A stretch of DNA of 64,000 bases, from contig NC_018393.1 in the NCBI RefSeq assembly GCF_000208865.1, positions 1,116,001 through 1,180,000 of the forward strand, given 5' to 3'. How positions within the stretch are numbered: the stretch's first letter is position 1; every line of letters starts with the position of its first letter. Source of the DNA: Neospora caninum Liverpool. Taxonomy: Eukaryota; Apicomplexa; Conoidasida; Eucoccidiorida; Sarcocystidae. Shown here piece by piece: positions 12,497-24,838 of this stretch. A model generated the notes under the pieces. It was not told the DNA's origin. It saw nothing but the letters and a program-made list of their open reading frames with translations, and did not search any database. The translations under genes were made by a program, and so were the position numbers.

Positions 12497-13534
12497 AGTA
12501 TGTATATAGTTACGTATGTATATAGATACGTAGGTATATGTATGTGTATATAGGGATCTACATAGGCAGACGTATTTACATTTGCGCGTAGAGTTTTGGG
12601 TTCGCGGACCTGTGGACTTGATCGTCGGTTGGATGTACGTGCACTCCTGGGGAGAGACATGCACCGATTCAGGTGTCTCCGCAGCTCAGATGTCGAGAAG
12701 ATGGACACGAGGGCGGCCAGCTACAAAAAGACGGTTGGCTAGCCGCGGTTGCCGCCTGCTGTCTCCCCCCGCGAAGGCGAGATGCCACGTGAGGTTGCTT
12801 TCCGCTTTAGGCCAGCCTTGGGGGCTCTGAGCAGAGCGGCGCGACTGGGCGTTGTTCTCCTGCGACGCATTTCCCGTTTCTCAGGGTCTGCAACTGCGTT
12901 TGATCTCCAAACAAGCGGTACCCTCGTTCGGGCTCACCTTTTGTTTCCTCACCTCGGACCCCAACGCGATTCCGCCGTCGCAGTTTGACCTGGACTCCCA
13001 CGGTAATCGTGCGTGGCTGTGGGATCAGAAATTCTCGTCCATCTGCCTGAAGGTGAGGAAGCGGGGAGGAAGAGACGCGGGGAGGACGAGACGTGAGAAA
13101 GACAGGGACGCGCGTGCCGGTCTCCGCGCCTGACGGTTTCGGACGCGTTTTGGGGTGCCGTTTTGGGTTCGTTTTCAAGAGACTTGTTTTAAGAGGCTGC
13201 CGATTCGCGGCGAGCGCGTCCGCGCTCTCTCCACTTTTGGCTGTCTCCACTTCGGTCTGGCCCGTTTCCTTTTCTGCTTCAGACCTCGGCGGACGCGAGC
13301 GCTGACGTGGCGCCGTACGTCGACCTCTCGCCGACCGAGTGCGGCTTCCTGGGCTTGACATTCCTCTGCAAGAAAGTGAACGAGGCCGACTTGGAGCAGT
13401 CCCTCGCGGCAGTTGGAGCGAAGCTGGAGAAAACCCGAGACACAGTCTACGACTGCCTCGTATACGAAACGCGTGACCCTGAGAACATTCCCATCCGCAT
13501 TCTCGTCTGCCCCGACGACTTGTGGACTGCGTGA
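9622..13534 (+). CDS. GLOD4-like glyoxalase-fold (VOC) protein
   Basis: Exons 10354-11049, 11669-11814, 12009-12311, 12885-13052 and 13283-13534 join in phase. The first VOC module begins VRFASVRLRAKKTPQLAEDF, has a long Ser/Arg/Glu-rich insertion, and resumes at CTVGYNYDRD, which resembles the GLOD4 strand ending TYNYG. The next stretch, TFSRIAFSAA, matches GLOD4 GRIAFS. The second module begins LHHVELRVQNIEASLKFYQQ and continues FLTSDPNAIP, RAWLWDQ and IPIRILVCP, the same order as in glyoxalase I. Positions expected to bind metal in glyoxalase I appear replaced in this module (Cys in SSICLK, Leu in GFLGLTF, Arg in IPIRIL), so lactoylglutathione lyase activity is doubtful. A plausible first exon (9622-9804, starting MNINITPALRDPIYR, donor GTAAGT) ends in phase 0, but the 10354 exon needs phase 1. 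An exon is probably missing in the gap, or exon 1 belongs to another gene. A catalytically inactive homologue like the Plasmodium glyoxalase I-like protein is the likeliest identity. Confidence 0.65.
9958..10057. other. Assembly gap (100 N)
   Basis: Exactly 100 consecutive Ns, the usual placeholder for a gap of unknown size. It falls between the first two putative exons of the VOC gene. Confidence 1.
11829..11862. repeat. (TA)n followed by (TTTA)n
   Basis: A TA run passes into TTTA repeats, inside the intron between the VOC exons ending 11814 and starting 12009. Confidence 0.95.
12448..12550. repeat. TA/GTAT microsatellite cluster
   Basis: A long TA run with flanking degenerate GTAT and ATAC repeats, in the intron between VOC exons 12009-12311 and 12885-13052. 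Confidence 0.95.
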
Positions 13535-15277
13535 TAGCACCAGTCTTCGAGAAAGAGAAGCCGCGAGAAAAAGTCAAGAAGTCGGACTCAGAGGGAGCGG
13601 CGGAGGAGGAAGACCCGGGAGGAGAGCGGAGACCCAGCACGTTTCTCATCATGCGGTTGGGAGTCATTCGGGCTGCGTCGTCCGTCGATGGTCTCACACA
13701 GGTTGTGTCCGCAAAAGGCTGTCCCGGTTTTTGAGTACACAACGGATGCACGGGGTGGGGGGAGGGGGGGGTTCCGAGTGCCCGGCGAGGCCGCGCGCGC
13801 AGGCGGAAACGAGTACCGCGTTTTTAAGAGCAGCTTTTTCAGTCCTTTGCGTGTCGAGAACGGGACTCGGTCGCACGAGAACTCGGGCGCATGGAAAAAT
13901 GGGGAAAGCGAGAACAAAGCGGCACCGGAGGTGCGTCCGCCGTCGGCGCATGGCGCCCAAAACCGGTGGGAGGCCTTTTTGTCCTCGCAAACGCGTCCGA
14001 ACCAGCAGCTGTGCCTGCGTGTCGGTGCCTTCTCGTCTACCCTCGGCCACGTGCGTATATATCTGTATCGGGGGAAACGGGGAATCGGCAAACGAGGGAA
14101 TTGCGACGAAACCTGCACATGTTCACACAGCCGCATATATGTCCGCCTGTATGTGTGGGTTTGGGGGGGGGGGGGGGATTTGAGGAACAGGGGGAGTTCC
14201 GGAGTTCGTTTCCTCTCTCCGCTTTTCTCCCCTCGCTTCCTGGCCAGCAGCGCAGAGGCACGCCCTCTGCCGTGCATGCGTCTCACCGGAGCGGTTCATC
14301 GAACGAAACTTCGGAGTCGAGGAAGCAAAGCAGCGAAGGCGAGTGTACTGGGCGCGGGAGGCTCTTTGGCAGGCGAAACAACTCCACGTGCAGCTGTTTT
14401 CCGACAGCCGACAGCGTCGCGCGAAACGCGATCTTCCTTGTGGGCACCCTTGCCTCTACCTGTGCGAGAAGCGCTCTCAAGAGATCGAAAACGAAAAGAA
14501 CCGCCTCGACTTCCCACGCAACCTTCCGGCACCTACGGATACACGCGGTCCGCAAAAACCTAGACAGCTGCTCCTATTTCTCCGAATGGGAGGCGATACT
14601 CTGCAAGCTGTGGCGCCGGCACAAGTCAGCTTCGATACTGGAAGATGCATGTACAGATATCGACACACGTTTATACAGATACATGCACATATGTGTATAT
14701 GTGCACTCGTATATATATATATATATATACATTTGCAGATATGCATGTAGTGTGCCCTGCCGTTCTATTGTCTCCACGTGCAAAGGGAGAGCGAGACGCT
14801 CCTGCATCAGTCGTGTTGTCCCCTCGTAACATTTTCGGCAGACAGCGGAGGAAGGCTTTCCATCGTAGACGACTGTCATTTCTTGCGTAAGGTTTCTCAA
14901 AAAGTGAGCGTCTGGGAACCCGCTCCGGAACGCGGAGGAAGAAAACGCTCTGTGCATTCACGTGTTCACTGCTCTTATGTTCGTATTTACCTATTCTTCC
15001 TGGCTTAGAAATCTGCGATAGACTTGCATGGAAATCCAGACTCGAAGTCGCAAGTGCTGGGAGGACGGCCGGCACGGTCTGGAGGCAGCTTTCGAGGCTC
15101 GAACAGCGTCGATATCGGACCCAGGCCGCAAGGGTAGACAGCATCGCTCGCAGCGTGGAACCACGCCGGCGGGGGACAGAGCACGAACTTGCACATGATT
15201 TTGACAAGAAGTGGGTCACAGTGTCAGCAGGGTTTAAAGGAAGCGGCTGTTTGTGGAAAAAACGAAAAACACATAAC
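13535..15277. other. Spacer between convergent genes
   Basis: Two genes end toward each other here: the VOC gene stops at 13534 and the glycosyltransferase stops at 15278 on the other strand. It holds G-rich runs (about 13755-13772 and 14163-14177) and a (TA)n run near 14710-14730. The open frames here look like composition artefacts: each is Arg/Ser/Gly-rich, none has splice support or any recognisable domain, and they disagree between strands. Confidence 0.6.
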
Positions 15278-18200
15278 CTACAGCGAGAGGTCGTCTTGCT
15301 CCGCCAGCCGCCGCTTCCAAAATGTGAGAGCTTGATGCTTTAGACCGACCGCAATCATTTGGGCTGCTGTGCGTGCGCCATCTCTCAGCACACCCCGGGT
15401 CCGGTATCTCGGTCTGTCTCTCTTCAGTTCTTCTCCCCCCCTCTTCTCTTCGTTGACGAACTCCCCGCCACTCCCTCTCTCTCGTTCGCTGGTCGTGTCC
15501 TCTCCACTGCGCTCCTCGCTGCTTCTCCCCTCGTCTGTCTCCGCACGCTGTCCTTGCTCTTCCTCCTCTTTGCGCCGCAGTTGGCCTCTTTTGAACGAAC
15601 CCGCGACTTCACAGAGAGACGCCGTTGCCGCACCCCCTCTCGCTCCTCGCGCTTCCGCTTCTTTCCGTTCGACCTCTCGCCGCCGCATTGCCGCACCGAT
15701 CTCCCGGACCAGCGCACGCGCCACGCGCTCCTCGTGCCTGGCCAAAACGCCCGACCCAAAGCACCGGACGGTCGATCCCTCCCCTGTTCTCTGTCCAGCG
15801 TCTCCGGCAGCGACGTGTGTCTCTACGGGCCTTCCTCGATCGCCCTCTCCTTCCTCTCTCCCGTCCCTGCAGGCCAGCTGCGATCCTGCGTCTTCGCCCC
15901 GCTCCCCGCCTAGTCCCCCTCCGTCCGCCGCAGTCTGTGCGTTTCTCGTTGATGTGTCTCTCGGCTTCGGATCCCCGAGTCTCGCGTAGGCCTTCTCGGC
16001 GTGCGCCAAGTCCTCGAGCGCGTCCAGGAGAGCAGTCGACGCAACTGACGCGAACCCCAGCGAGGACAGCTGCGCAGCGATTGCGGGCTGGTCGAAGAAA
16101 AACGGGAATGTTAGCCAGGCGGGAGGCTGCCGATCCGCCTCACTCCTGTCGCTGTTCTCTGCGGGGTCGATTCGCCATGTCTCTTGTGGCTCCAAGGCTT
16201 CATCGCCAGCGTACTTGGCGCCGTCAGCCTCTACGTACGCGCCTACGCCTTCCTCGTGGTTTTCCGCTCGGGCACTATCACCTGTGACTTCACCCTCGAC
16301 TTCTGTCTGCGCTTGGGGATTCTCTCCTTGCTCTCCATCTCGCTCCTTTTCTTTGTCGTTTGAACGGGGTGCGCGTCTCCGAGTCCACAGCGAGGAGAAC
16401 AGAGGCGAAAAGGTGGCAGCTGCATGCATTTCGCAAACACCAACTCGGCTGCCGTCGCCTCTCAGAAGCGCCTTCCGGCTCAGGATCGCCGCGGAACTGC
16501 GATGGGGCCGCCGACGGTGCTTCCCAGGGATCTCTGAACGACATATCACTTGCCGCCGAAACGGCATCGCCTTATACAGGGGTAAGCCCGATTTGTGGCC
16601 CAGGTAAACAAACCAAGCAAGAGCACCTCGCTGGGAGCGCCAGTCGCTGAGACCGAAAACGAGACGTGAACAAGGGCGCGAGGGACAAGCAAGGGGAACT
16701 CAAAGTCGCCTGGGAGGAAGAGCAGAAGAGGCGAAGGGAGGAAGAAGGGAGGAAGAGCAGAAGAGGCGAAGGGAAAAAGAAGGGAGGACGAGCAGAAGAG
16801 GCGAAGAGAGAAAGAAGAACGCAAGACGAAAACAAGGACGGAAGACAGTGAGAAGAAACGAAAACTAGCCAGGAGGAATGAGAAAAGACTAGGCACAGCG
16901 ACGACGCTGGACAGCAGCGGGATCGAGGAACGCGAGGCGCCTTGAGTCTGCAAAACACACTGCGACAGGCCGCTCCAGAAAACGCGGGGAGTCAAGGAAA
17001 CCTGTGTTTCTCTTAATCTCTCAATTGGGTGGTGCCTTCCCGGTCGCTACCACCTTCCTGGCCGTCGCGCGGACGTACCTGCACCAGCGCTTGCGTGCGT
17101 CAGGAGGCAGACGAGGCGGGCGTCCTTCAGCAACGCCCTTCGCGACGACAGTCGATTCAAGTCAACCAGCTCGCGCAAGACGGCAACGCGCCACGTCGCC
17201 GGCTCCATTGCCTCGCTCTGCGTCTCTTCGACAGCTCGCGAAGACGCGGCGACGCGAGGCGACGAACCGTCCGGCGACGCCCAGAACGGCGCGCAGGAAG
17301 ACTCCGGGGGCGCGGAGGACGAAGTCGAGGAGAAAGAGGGAAACGGAATGTGGAGAAGGGCGCTGGAGGCACAAGCGGGTGAACAGCGCAGGCACGTGCA
17401 GGCCGGTGAACGAGGGCGTGGGTACAAACGACGCCAGGGGAAACACGAAAAACAAACGACGAACAGAGACGGAGACGGGCGAGACAGCGAAGCTACGAAA
17501 CCAGGGAGACGGAGAGAGAGGACGCAGCAACCAGGACGGGAAACGAGCGGGACGACCAGCGACGAGCTCAAGAAAGGAGCATCCAATAAAGAAGACCCGT
17601 GGGGCGAAGGACGGCGATGGGCGGAAGAACAGAAACGAGAAAGAAAGGAACGTGAAGAACAGGGAGTCACATGAGACGGGTTGACAGCGCACTTCGACTT
17701 GGCCCCCAAGACACAACGGCACGAGAGCGTTCACGGTTTTGTCTCCCTTCACTTCTTTTCTTCTTGTTTCGACGGTGCATTTCCTTCCGTCCTTTGTCAA
17801 CGTCTCTCTCGGGTGCCTTCCCCGCGATGGACTCCGGCGCTCCCTGAGGTTCTTCACTTGTCAAAACTTCGAGAACTCGGGCTCTATTAGCCGTGTGTCT
17901 CCTTGCCGCTTTCCTCGAGTTCTCTCTTTCTGCAGTCTCTCTTCTGCCTTGGCCTCAGGAGCTTCAAACGCAATCTTGCCTCCAAGTCTTCTCTTTCCTC
18001 TTGTCCCCCCCCCCTCTCCGCGGTGAAGAGGCCTCCACTGTGTTTACCTCCTCCCCTTTTCCATCACCTCCCACCCGCTTTTCTTTTCTGCTTCTCCTCT
18101 CTACCTCTCCCTGTCCTTCACCTTTTCTTCTCCCTCTTTCCTTCCTTCTCTTATTTTGCCTGTACGCGTCGCTTTCGTTTACCGAGCATCAAGGGCAGAG

Positions 18201-21190
18201 CCTACACGCGCGAGGACGCGGATGAGTGTCTGTGGAGAAGGAAGGAGATTCAGCTCTGTCGCATGCATGGATCCGAAGCTGACGTAAATCAACTTCTCGC
18301 TCGTCTCTTTGTCTGGGTCAGGAGTCCCAGATGCGAGTCCGCGCTGAGCACAGTCTCGCCAGTTTGTCGCTGCGCGGCCGCGCACCGCGTCGACCTCCGT
18401 CTCGCTTCTCGTCCTCGCCTCTCTCGTCTCCTCGACGCGGCCGCCCCCCTGACGCACGGGACTGCCGCTCGCGCTCCTTTTCTTCCCGCTCGCTTGTGCG
18501 AGTCTCTCTCCTTCTACCTTCTCTCTGGCAGATTGGCGTTCTCCTCCAGGCGTCCTCGCTCCCTCCGCCGTCGTCGCCTCTGCTCTGAGAGCCTCCCTCC
18601 GTCGCCCAACGCGACCAAGCACGCATCGAGGACTGTCACCGCACGCACGGAGAGGCAAAAGCTGTTGACATCGCGACAAACCTGCTTCCACTTCCTTTTC
18701 AATCCCTCTGTCTCCCAGCCGTCCTTCTCCACCTGGCCCTTCTTCTCTCCCTGACCCTTCTTCTCCACCTGACCCTTCTTCTCTCCCTGACCCTTCTTCT
18801 TTCCCTGACCCTTCTTCTCTCCCTGACCCTTCTTCTCTCCCTGACCCTTCTTCTCCTAAGTCCTCGTGTTCTTGAGCGTGGTATGCTTCTTTGTCTCTCT
18901 GGCGAGCGAGAGGACAAGCAATCCAGCAGCCTCCTTCATCGTAGAAGTCCAGGACCGGGACGGCGAGGGCGGGGCGCGGAGACGCCGACGCACTCGCGGC
19001 GCAGCCAGAAGCGCGAGGAGACGGGGAGACAAAGAGACACCGGCCGTCTTCTCCCCCCGGAGAAGATGGCGATCTTTCCCCCTTCCCTCCAAGGAGAAGC
19101 GAACAGAGATCGTTCGAAACTCTCCATGGAGCTGTGGCGGCTCCAATGACGCATGCAGAGGCCGGGAGAGAACTCACGGCTTCTGGGAACAGCCACGGAT
19201 CAAACAGATAAAGCAACGGAATGGACAAAGGCCAGCGGGCAGCAGGCGAAGCGGAGGAAGCAGAGGAAGATGACGAAGAGGAAACAGGCGAAGCCGCAGA
19301 GGGACAAGATGATGGAGAAGACGCGAAGGAAGGAAGAGGCCCGGAGGCGTCGGCTGGATCGAAAACGGAAGCGGGAAGGCCAAGAATGGACTCCCGGAAT
19401 GTCCCGTGGTCATCGAGACAGAGGCGCCACCGCCAGTGCCTGAGAACACACATGCCGAAGAAGGTCTACCAAGCTGCGAGGAAGCAGAATCTGCAGAATG
19501 GGACGGGGATGGGAAGAAACAGCCGAAAGAGCGGGTTTACGGAGTGAACGTGAAACGGCTTCGCGCGCGCGGACGAAGAGACAAGATGGAGTCCCGAGGC
19601 TTACCGTAGGTCTTCGAGGCACGCCGGCGAGTGTCGATGTCCTCCAAGTCTGGCGACTGCCCACAGGAGAAGATTCTCGCTTCCTCCTCGTTTTTTCTCC
19701 GATGCTTCTTCCCTTATGTCCCGCACTTCCTCTTTCAGAGACTCGAGGAGCCCCCGGGGCGGCGGGCGGATGGCCAGCCTGGGGGAAGGGACGAGAAGAA
19801 GGCAACGCAGGCGAGCCTTCTCCGCTGCATGCAACCACGCTGCGCTGAACAAGCTGCAAGCACAAAGCGAGAACGGCACCAGCTGCGAAAAAGACAAAAG
19901 AGGAGAAGACGACGACGAAGTCAAAGGTTGATGAGAAGAAGGCAAAGGAGACCAAGGTGAAGGAAGAGACGGTGACCAGGGACGAGAGAAGCGATCTGCG
20001 CATGGAGGACGGAGGGGAGTCGACGAGGACGGAGAAGGCAGCGAAGCTGCCGTGGTACCGCAGATGAGCATGAGAAGCGGCTCGAGTTCTCCAGGGTGGA
20101 AGAGCGAGGCTGCGGAGGAGCGAAGCGGGGGCGAAGGCAGTGGAACGAGAGAGAACCGAACCCTGGAAGAAGCAGAGGCCGGAGAGAGCGGAGAGGACGG
20201 AGTGTCTCGCCTCCGCTTTCGAGAGGCTGCCAAGTCTGACAGCAGACGCCCGAGATCTTCAGGTGCCGCGACGCGCCGGCGATAAGCCTCCTGCGCAGAT
20301 GTGCACTCAAATGCGAAAGAAGGCGGAGACTCCGAACAAGAAAACGGACGAGAAGACGCAGGGGGAGATGAAGGGGGGAAAGAGGAGGCAGCAGATGTCG
20401 GGCAGAAAGAAGACATGAGAGGTTTGATCCAGCACTGATGTGTGGCGAAGACGATTTCCAGAATGACTCTGTGCTTTCGCTGGCCTCTCGCTCCTTTCTC
20501 GGCTTTCTCTCCGGGGCGTTTCGCGAGGTCGTTTTCTGCGTTTCGTCGCCTCTTCGAGACGGAATGCACCCGGCCACGCTTCCTCGTCTCTGCATTCTTC
20601 GCCCTCGGCGTCTCGCCTCGCCGTTCAACCTCCCGATTTTCGGGGTGTTCGTTCTTCGCCCTCGGCGTCTCGCCGTTGGAGGCGTCGCCCGTTTCTTCTT
20701 GTGCGAGACTGCTCGGGCGCAAGCAGTCACCACGCCTTCTGTCGCGACATCCTGCGCTCCCCTCCGAGTCTTCCTGTCCAGGTTGGTTTTTCTCCTGAAT
20801 GTCTCTCGGCCGTGTGTTCTCAGTCCGGTTTCTCTCGCAGATTCCGTCGCGCGTCCTCGCCTCACCGCGGCCTGGCTTTCCACGCCCCGCCTCCACTTCC
20901 CGCTCTCCTTCTCCGCCTTTCCTCCCTCTCTTCACATGGTTCCCCGGCCCGCCAGCACGGGGCGGCTCCGCGCGTTCTTCGCAAACAGGCCGTGCGTGTG
21001 GAGGCGCCTGTCTTCTCTGCGTCGCTTCCTCATTTTCGCTTCGAGGTGGGCATCTGCCTGCCTGCGAAGCGAGCGAGGCGCGAACGCCCGCTTCAAAGAG
21101 ATGCAGGGCAACGGCGAAGAGCGGAAGAACGTCACCCCAAGTCCCCAACGCGACAAACACCACGGAGCCGCCCCAGGCGGAAACCTTCAT
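15278..21190 (-). CDS. GT1/GT28-type UDP-glycosyltransferase (sterol-glucosyltransferase-like)
   Basis: The ATG at 21190 starts a GT-B N-terminal strand and loop, VVFVALGTWGDVLP. A long charged insertion follows, then IVFATHQCW, the counterpart of the FATH region. Exon 1 (21190-19605) joins in phase 2 to exon 2 (19439-18183), which carries PLLYLFDPWLFPEAV and the C-domain strand LIYVSFGSM. A third exon ending at 17079 carries ARLVCLLTHASAGA, in the place of the HHGGAGT donor-binding motif. It joins in phase at 16646 to ATGAPSEVLLLG. The last exon, ending at 15278, contains LTFPFFFDQPAIAAQLSSLG, equivalent to the PFFGDQ segment, and ends AEQDDLSL. Order and spacing match family 1/28 enzymes that transfer sugar from UDP-sugar to lipids such as sterols. 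The acceptor is unknown. The donor-loop motif is degenerate (Ala and Ser for Gly), so activity or donor choice may differ. Exons between 18183 and 17380, and between 16646 and 16130, are unresolved. Confidence 0.72.
16715..16807. repeat. 35-bp tandem repeat, about three copies
   Basis: Three imperfect copies of a purine-rich unit containing GAGCAGAAGAGGCGAAG, just upstream (gene sense) of the glycosyltransferase exon starting at 16646. It is probably intronic. On the plus strand it makes a Glu/Arg/Lys-rich open frame that I regard as an artefact. Confidence 0.85.
18736..18857. repeat. 18-bp tandem repeat encoding Glu-Glu-Gly-Ser-Gly-Arg units
   Basis: Seven near-identical units of CCCTGACCCTTCTTCTCT. 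On the minus strand they lie in frame in glycosyltransferase exon 2 and encode EEGSGR/K/G hexapeptides. The unit is a multiple of three, so copy-number change keeps the frame. Confidence 0.95.
20594..20675. repeat. 57-bp-spaced direct repeat in glycosyltransferase exon 1
   Basis: The sequence TTCTTCGCCCTCGGCGTCTC occurs at 20595 and again at 20652. It encodes GETPRAKN twice, 19 residues apart, inside the charged insertion. The in-frame spacing indicates expansion of a disordered insert. Confidence 0.85.
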
Positions 21191-21284
21191 CGCGGAGCGT
21201 CCATTTGTTCACTTTTGTGTGCCTCGCACAGTTCTGCACAAAAATACGCGGTTTTCAAGACACCTACAGAAGCAATACAAATAG

Positions 21285-21318
<34 letters not shown>

Positions 21319-22533
21319 GTTTGTCTGCACGCTTTTTTAGGTTGCCGTCTCAGCAGAAGACCTTTCCACCTTAGTAATCCGTGTTCGTGTCTTGGGGATA
21401 CCGCAACACATATGTGTGTACAGGCGCATAAGCAGAGGCAGCGATACAGGAACATAGAGATACACATAGATGAAGAAGCATTTACGCATATGCAGATGGA
21501 CATAGGTATCCATAGAAGAACGAAGGCATCGATACAGGCGTTTTATACGGTTGTGTGAAGTGGGTTTTTCGCAAGACAACGGCCGGAAGGGGCCGGAAGA
21601 GACCGTAGCCAGGAGAGAAGGATGCAGGGGACGAAGCGGCACCAAACGGAGCGTAGAGAGTGCGGCAAAATAGTTGGAAGAGAAAGGGCGTACTGGAGGC
21701 GGGAAAAAGGAGACGACACAGAGCGCAGACGTCGAGAGAGATGACCCCGGCAGGGAGAAAACCCGAACAAGAAATGTGCGAGAAACACAGAAAGGGGAAG
21801 GAAAAAGGTGAGTTAGAAAAAATGAGAGGAAGAAGGATATGAGATAAGGAAGAGAACCAAATTTAAAGGATACAGAGAAGAAAGAGCGGAACGGAAGAAG
21901 AAAAGGGAACGGAAAGTACTCTGGCTCGGCCCGTCTGACGCTTGGAGGTTTGTCGCCCGGAGAGTCGCTGTCTCCCGGAGTCTCTGTTGCTGGGGCAAGG
22001 AAATGCTATTTTTCCGGAAGAAGACCAGCTTCGAGGAATTGACAGTTTCATTTTCCAATGACTTGACACGTTTCAAAACTGCTTCGCCACAGAAGTAGTG
22101 TCAACTCAATCTCTGCTTCTCACGTTCCAGCAAAACGGCTGCATTCCGAAGTGACCCTGAGGTGTATATACAAGGCGCGTAGATGTAGCCCCCCAACTTT
22201 TCTCCCGCTGTCCCGCTTTTTCGCGCGCTCGTTCGGTATCTTTCCAAGTCTTTTTCGCCACAGACTTCCCTCACAAAAAACAAAACACACTGCCTTCATA
22301 GGGGGAAGCCAAGATCTTCTTTTCTGTCGAACACAGGACAATGCAGCGTACGAATTGCAACTGCAGGAACGCTAGTTCCTCTTACCCAATAGAGAGACGG
22401 GATACAACACCACAAGCATGGATCCTAGTACTTCGGTAAAAACGACATCTCTACATAGAGGAGATGTATAACATTCGTATGTATACTTTGTATATACGTA
22501 TAGATAGATACAGAACAATGTGTATATATATGT

Positions 22534-22573
<40 letters not shown>

Positions 22574-24838
22574 TATGTTGTAAGTTTTGAATACAGTAGT
22601 ATACATTAGTCCGAGCCCAAACACCCTGTTAGGGAGGAAGACCGAGCCTTGGTTTTTTCGGTTGTGTGCGGCAGTAAGGCGTCTCTCTTTGTTGCACGAA
22701 GTTGCCAAAGCGAAGCTGGCCGTCCATCCGTGTGTTGCCGCTGCCTGACAGAGTCTCTCGACACGGCCCATGAATTCGCAGGATCCGCGCTGACGATCTC
22801 TGCATTCTCGGTTTTTCATCAGAAAGCTGCAGAGTCGAGACGCTAAAACGGAATGCGGACAACCGTCGTCCAGAGCGTACAGCGTGTGGTATACGCAAAC
22901 CTCGCTCCCGCGAGGGACGGTTGCCTATGTGTCTGGGTCGGAGAGACCTTGCTTCACAAACGGGGCATGAACGGTACAAAATGGCTCATGTTGGTGACTC
23001 TGCTGGGTCTCTCAATCAATAGAAAGCGCGGCGGTCCCTGTGGGTTTCTTCCTGGGCCGTGGAAGGAGAAGGTTTTTTGCCCCTCGAGAGTTTGCGGAGA
23101 ACAAAGCTGGCTGCTGTCGCGATCACGCGCTGCGTGGTTTTTCCCGCACTCGCAAAGGGAAACGCATTTCTGAAACTTTGGTGTTTCTCTCTCGCGCGAG
23201 AGAGCATCGAGCGCCGCTCGCCGACCCGTCCGACGGGAAAAAGGGACGGCCGGCACACGGGACACGAGACAAGAGTTCTGCATAGAGCTTCATTTTCGGG
23301 ATCCCGAGGTAAGTCGAAGATATGTAAAAAGCGAGTATAATACAACCTAAAAAGGCGATATAAAGTGTAATACAACGAATCAAAGAGCCCAACGGGCTTT
23401 GGGGTGATTTCGTGTGGGTGAGAACGAGGGGTCGAGTGCGCCTGTGTGCAAAGGACGACGAAGCGAAGATGCACGAATGCGTGCGTAAAACAGGGACGAT
23501 TTAGCCAGTCCCTTTTTGCGAAAAACGAGCGCATTCGTCAGAAACAAAAAATTCATGGCGAGTAAATGCCATTTTCAGCGATACCCGCCGTGCGCCAGTT
23601 TCGAGGACAAGAGACTCCACGAGGGTTGGAAAGGAGGCAGAGAGTCAGGAAAGGAGGCGACGTGACGCCGAGACAGCCCGGGGGGAGACCCGCAGACGAA
23701 AGCGACGGAAGATGGCGAATAACTCGAGGACGACGGAAAAAGAAGTTCTAAGGTCAGAGAGATCAGAGGAGACAGAAAAGACTAGTGAGAAGAGCCAAGA
23801 AGAGCGAAAGAAAAGGGAGAAGGAAGAAAGACGAGAAATGAGAGGGCGGGACAGGGGTGAGGAGACGGAAGGCCGAAGAGGGCGACGAGGCGCAGGAACA
23901 GGACAGGAAGCGAAGCGAGAAGAGGAAAGAGACAACGAGAGTCTCGAATAGAAGACAAGGAAACAAAGGAATGGAGATCAAGGACAAGGCGCAGAAGAAG
24001 CAGAGTGCGGAAAAAGGAACGATTTGGCGCACCAGCGGGGCCATGCAGAGGTCGCCACAGACTGCCCCGTCATTCCTCTCCTTCCCTGGTACCTTCCGCC
24101 CATTCCTTCTTCTCGCCCCTGTGTCTCTCTACTTTGAAGTGGGGTTTCCGCTCGCGTCTCGGACTTCTCGGCGCTTCCCGTCTCACGGCGTTCTCGTCGA
24201 GTTCCCTCTCTCAGTGCTCCTCGTCTCCGGCTTCACCTCTCTCCGTTTCTTGTTCTTCAAAGTTTCGCCGACGTTTCCCCCCTCTCTCCGCGGCTTCTCA
24301 CGGCCTGCCTCGATGCTCTCTCCTGCGTTCTTCTCTTGCCACGCGCTCCCCCCTCAGCTGCATGTGGGCGCGCTGCTGACCTCCGTCACTACGCGCGCGT
24401 GCGCCGCCTGTCGCATCGTCTGTGTGCCGACGTGCGTCACCTCGCTGGAAAGAAAGAAAAACACGGAGAAGCCGGTGAGCCGGCGGCCCCCCTACACGAA
24501 CTTCGGGCCAGTCACGCAGGCCTCGTTGAAATGGAATGCACAAGGAGCAAACCAGATACATGCTCGGATGCAGAGGCTTACAACACACATCCACCCGGAG
24601 ACACACAGAGAAGCCCAAATGCATTTAGGACGAGAGGCACAGTCTCGCAGAATTGAAGTGCCCACGCGTGCGCATGCAACCTGCGGAAAACGGCGCCTAC
24701 ACGGGTTTGTAGGGGCTATCTCGTGGGTCCAGCAAGACGTTCACAGACTCTCAGAAGAATCCTGTCCACATTTGTGTGTGTCAGAGACTGCTCTGTTACG
24801 TTCCTCCTTGCCGCCGCTAAGACGGTTTGCCTCGGCGC
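21191..24838. other. Intergenic spacer with microsatellites
   Basis: This lies upstream of the glycosyltransferase start and downstream of the membrane-protein stop. It contains TA/GA runs at about 21283-21318 and a TA cluster at about 22505-22577. A plus-strand open frame from about 23857 to 25065 is Glu/Arg-rich and then Pro/Ser-rich, has no domain, and overlaps the well-supported end of the next gene, so I do not call it. I see nothing else. Confidence 0.55.

Noticed and set aside
13688..14829. Overlapping plus-strand frames downstream of the VOC gene
   Set aside because: Three frames are open together, all Arg/Gly/Ser-rich and running through poly-G and TA repeats, so this is 3' spacer.
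20438..21340. 300-residue plus-strand open frame opposite glycosyltransferase exon 1
   Set aside because: The minus strand carries the GT-B start motif and FATH region. The plus frame has no start context or domain and ends in a (TA)n repeat.
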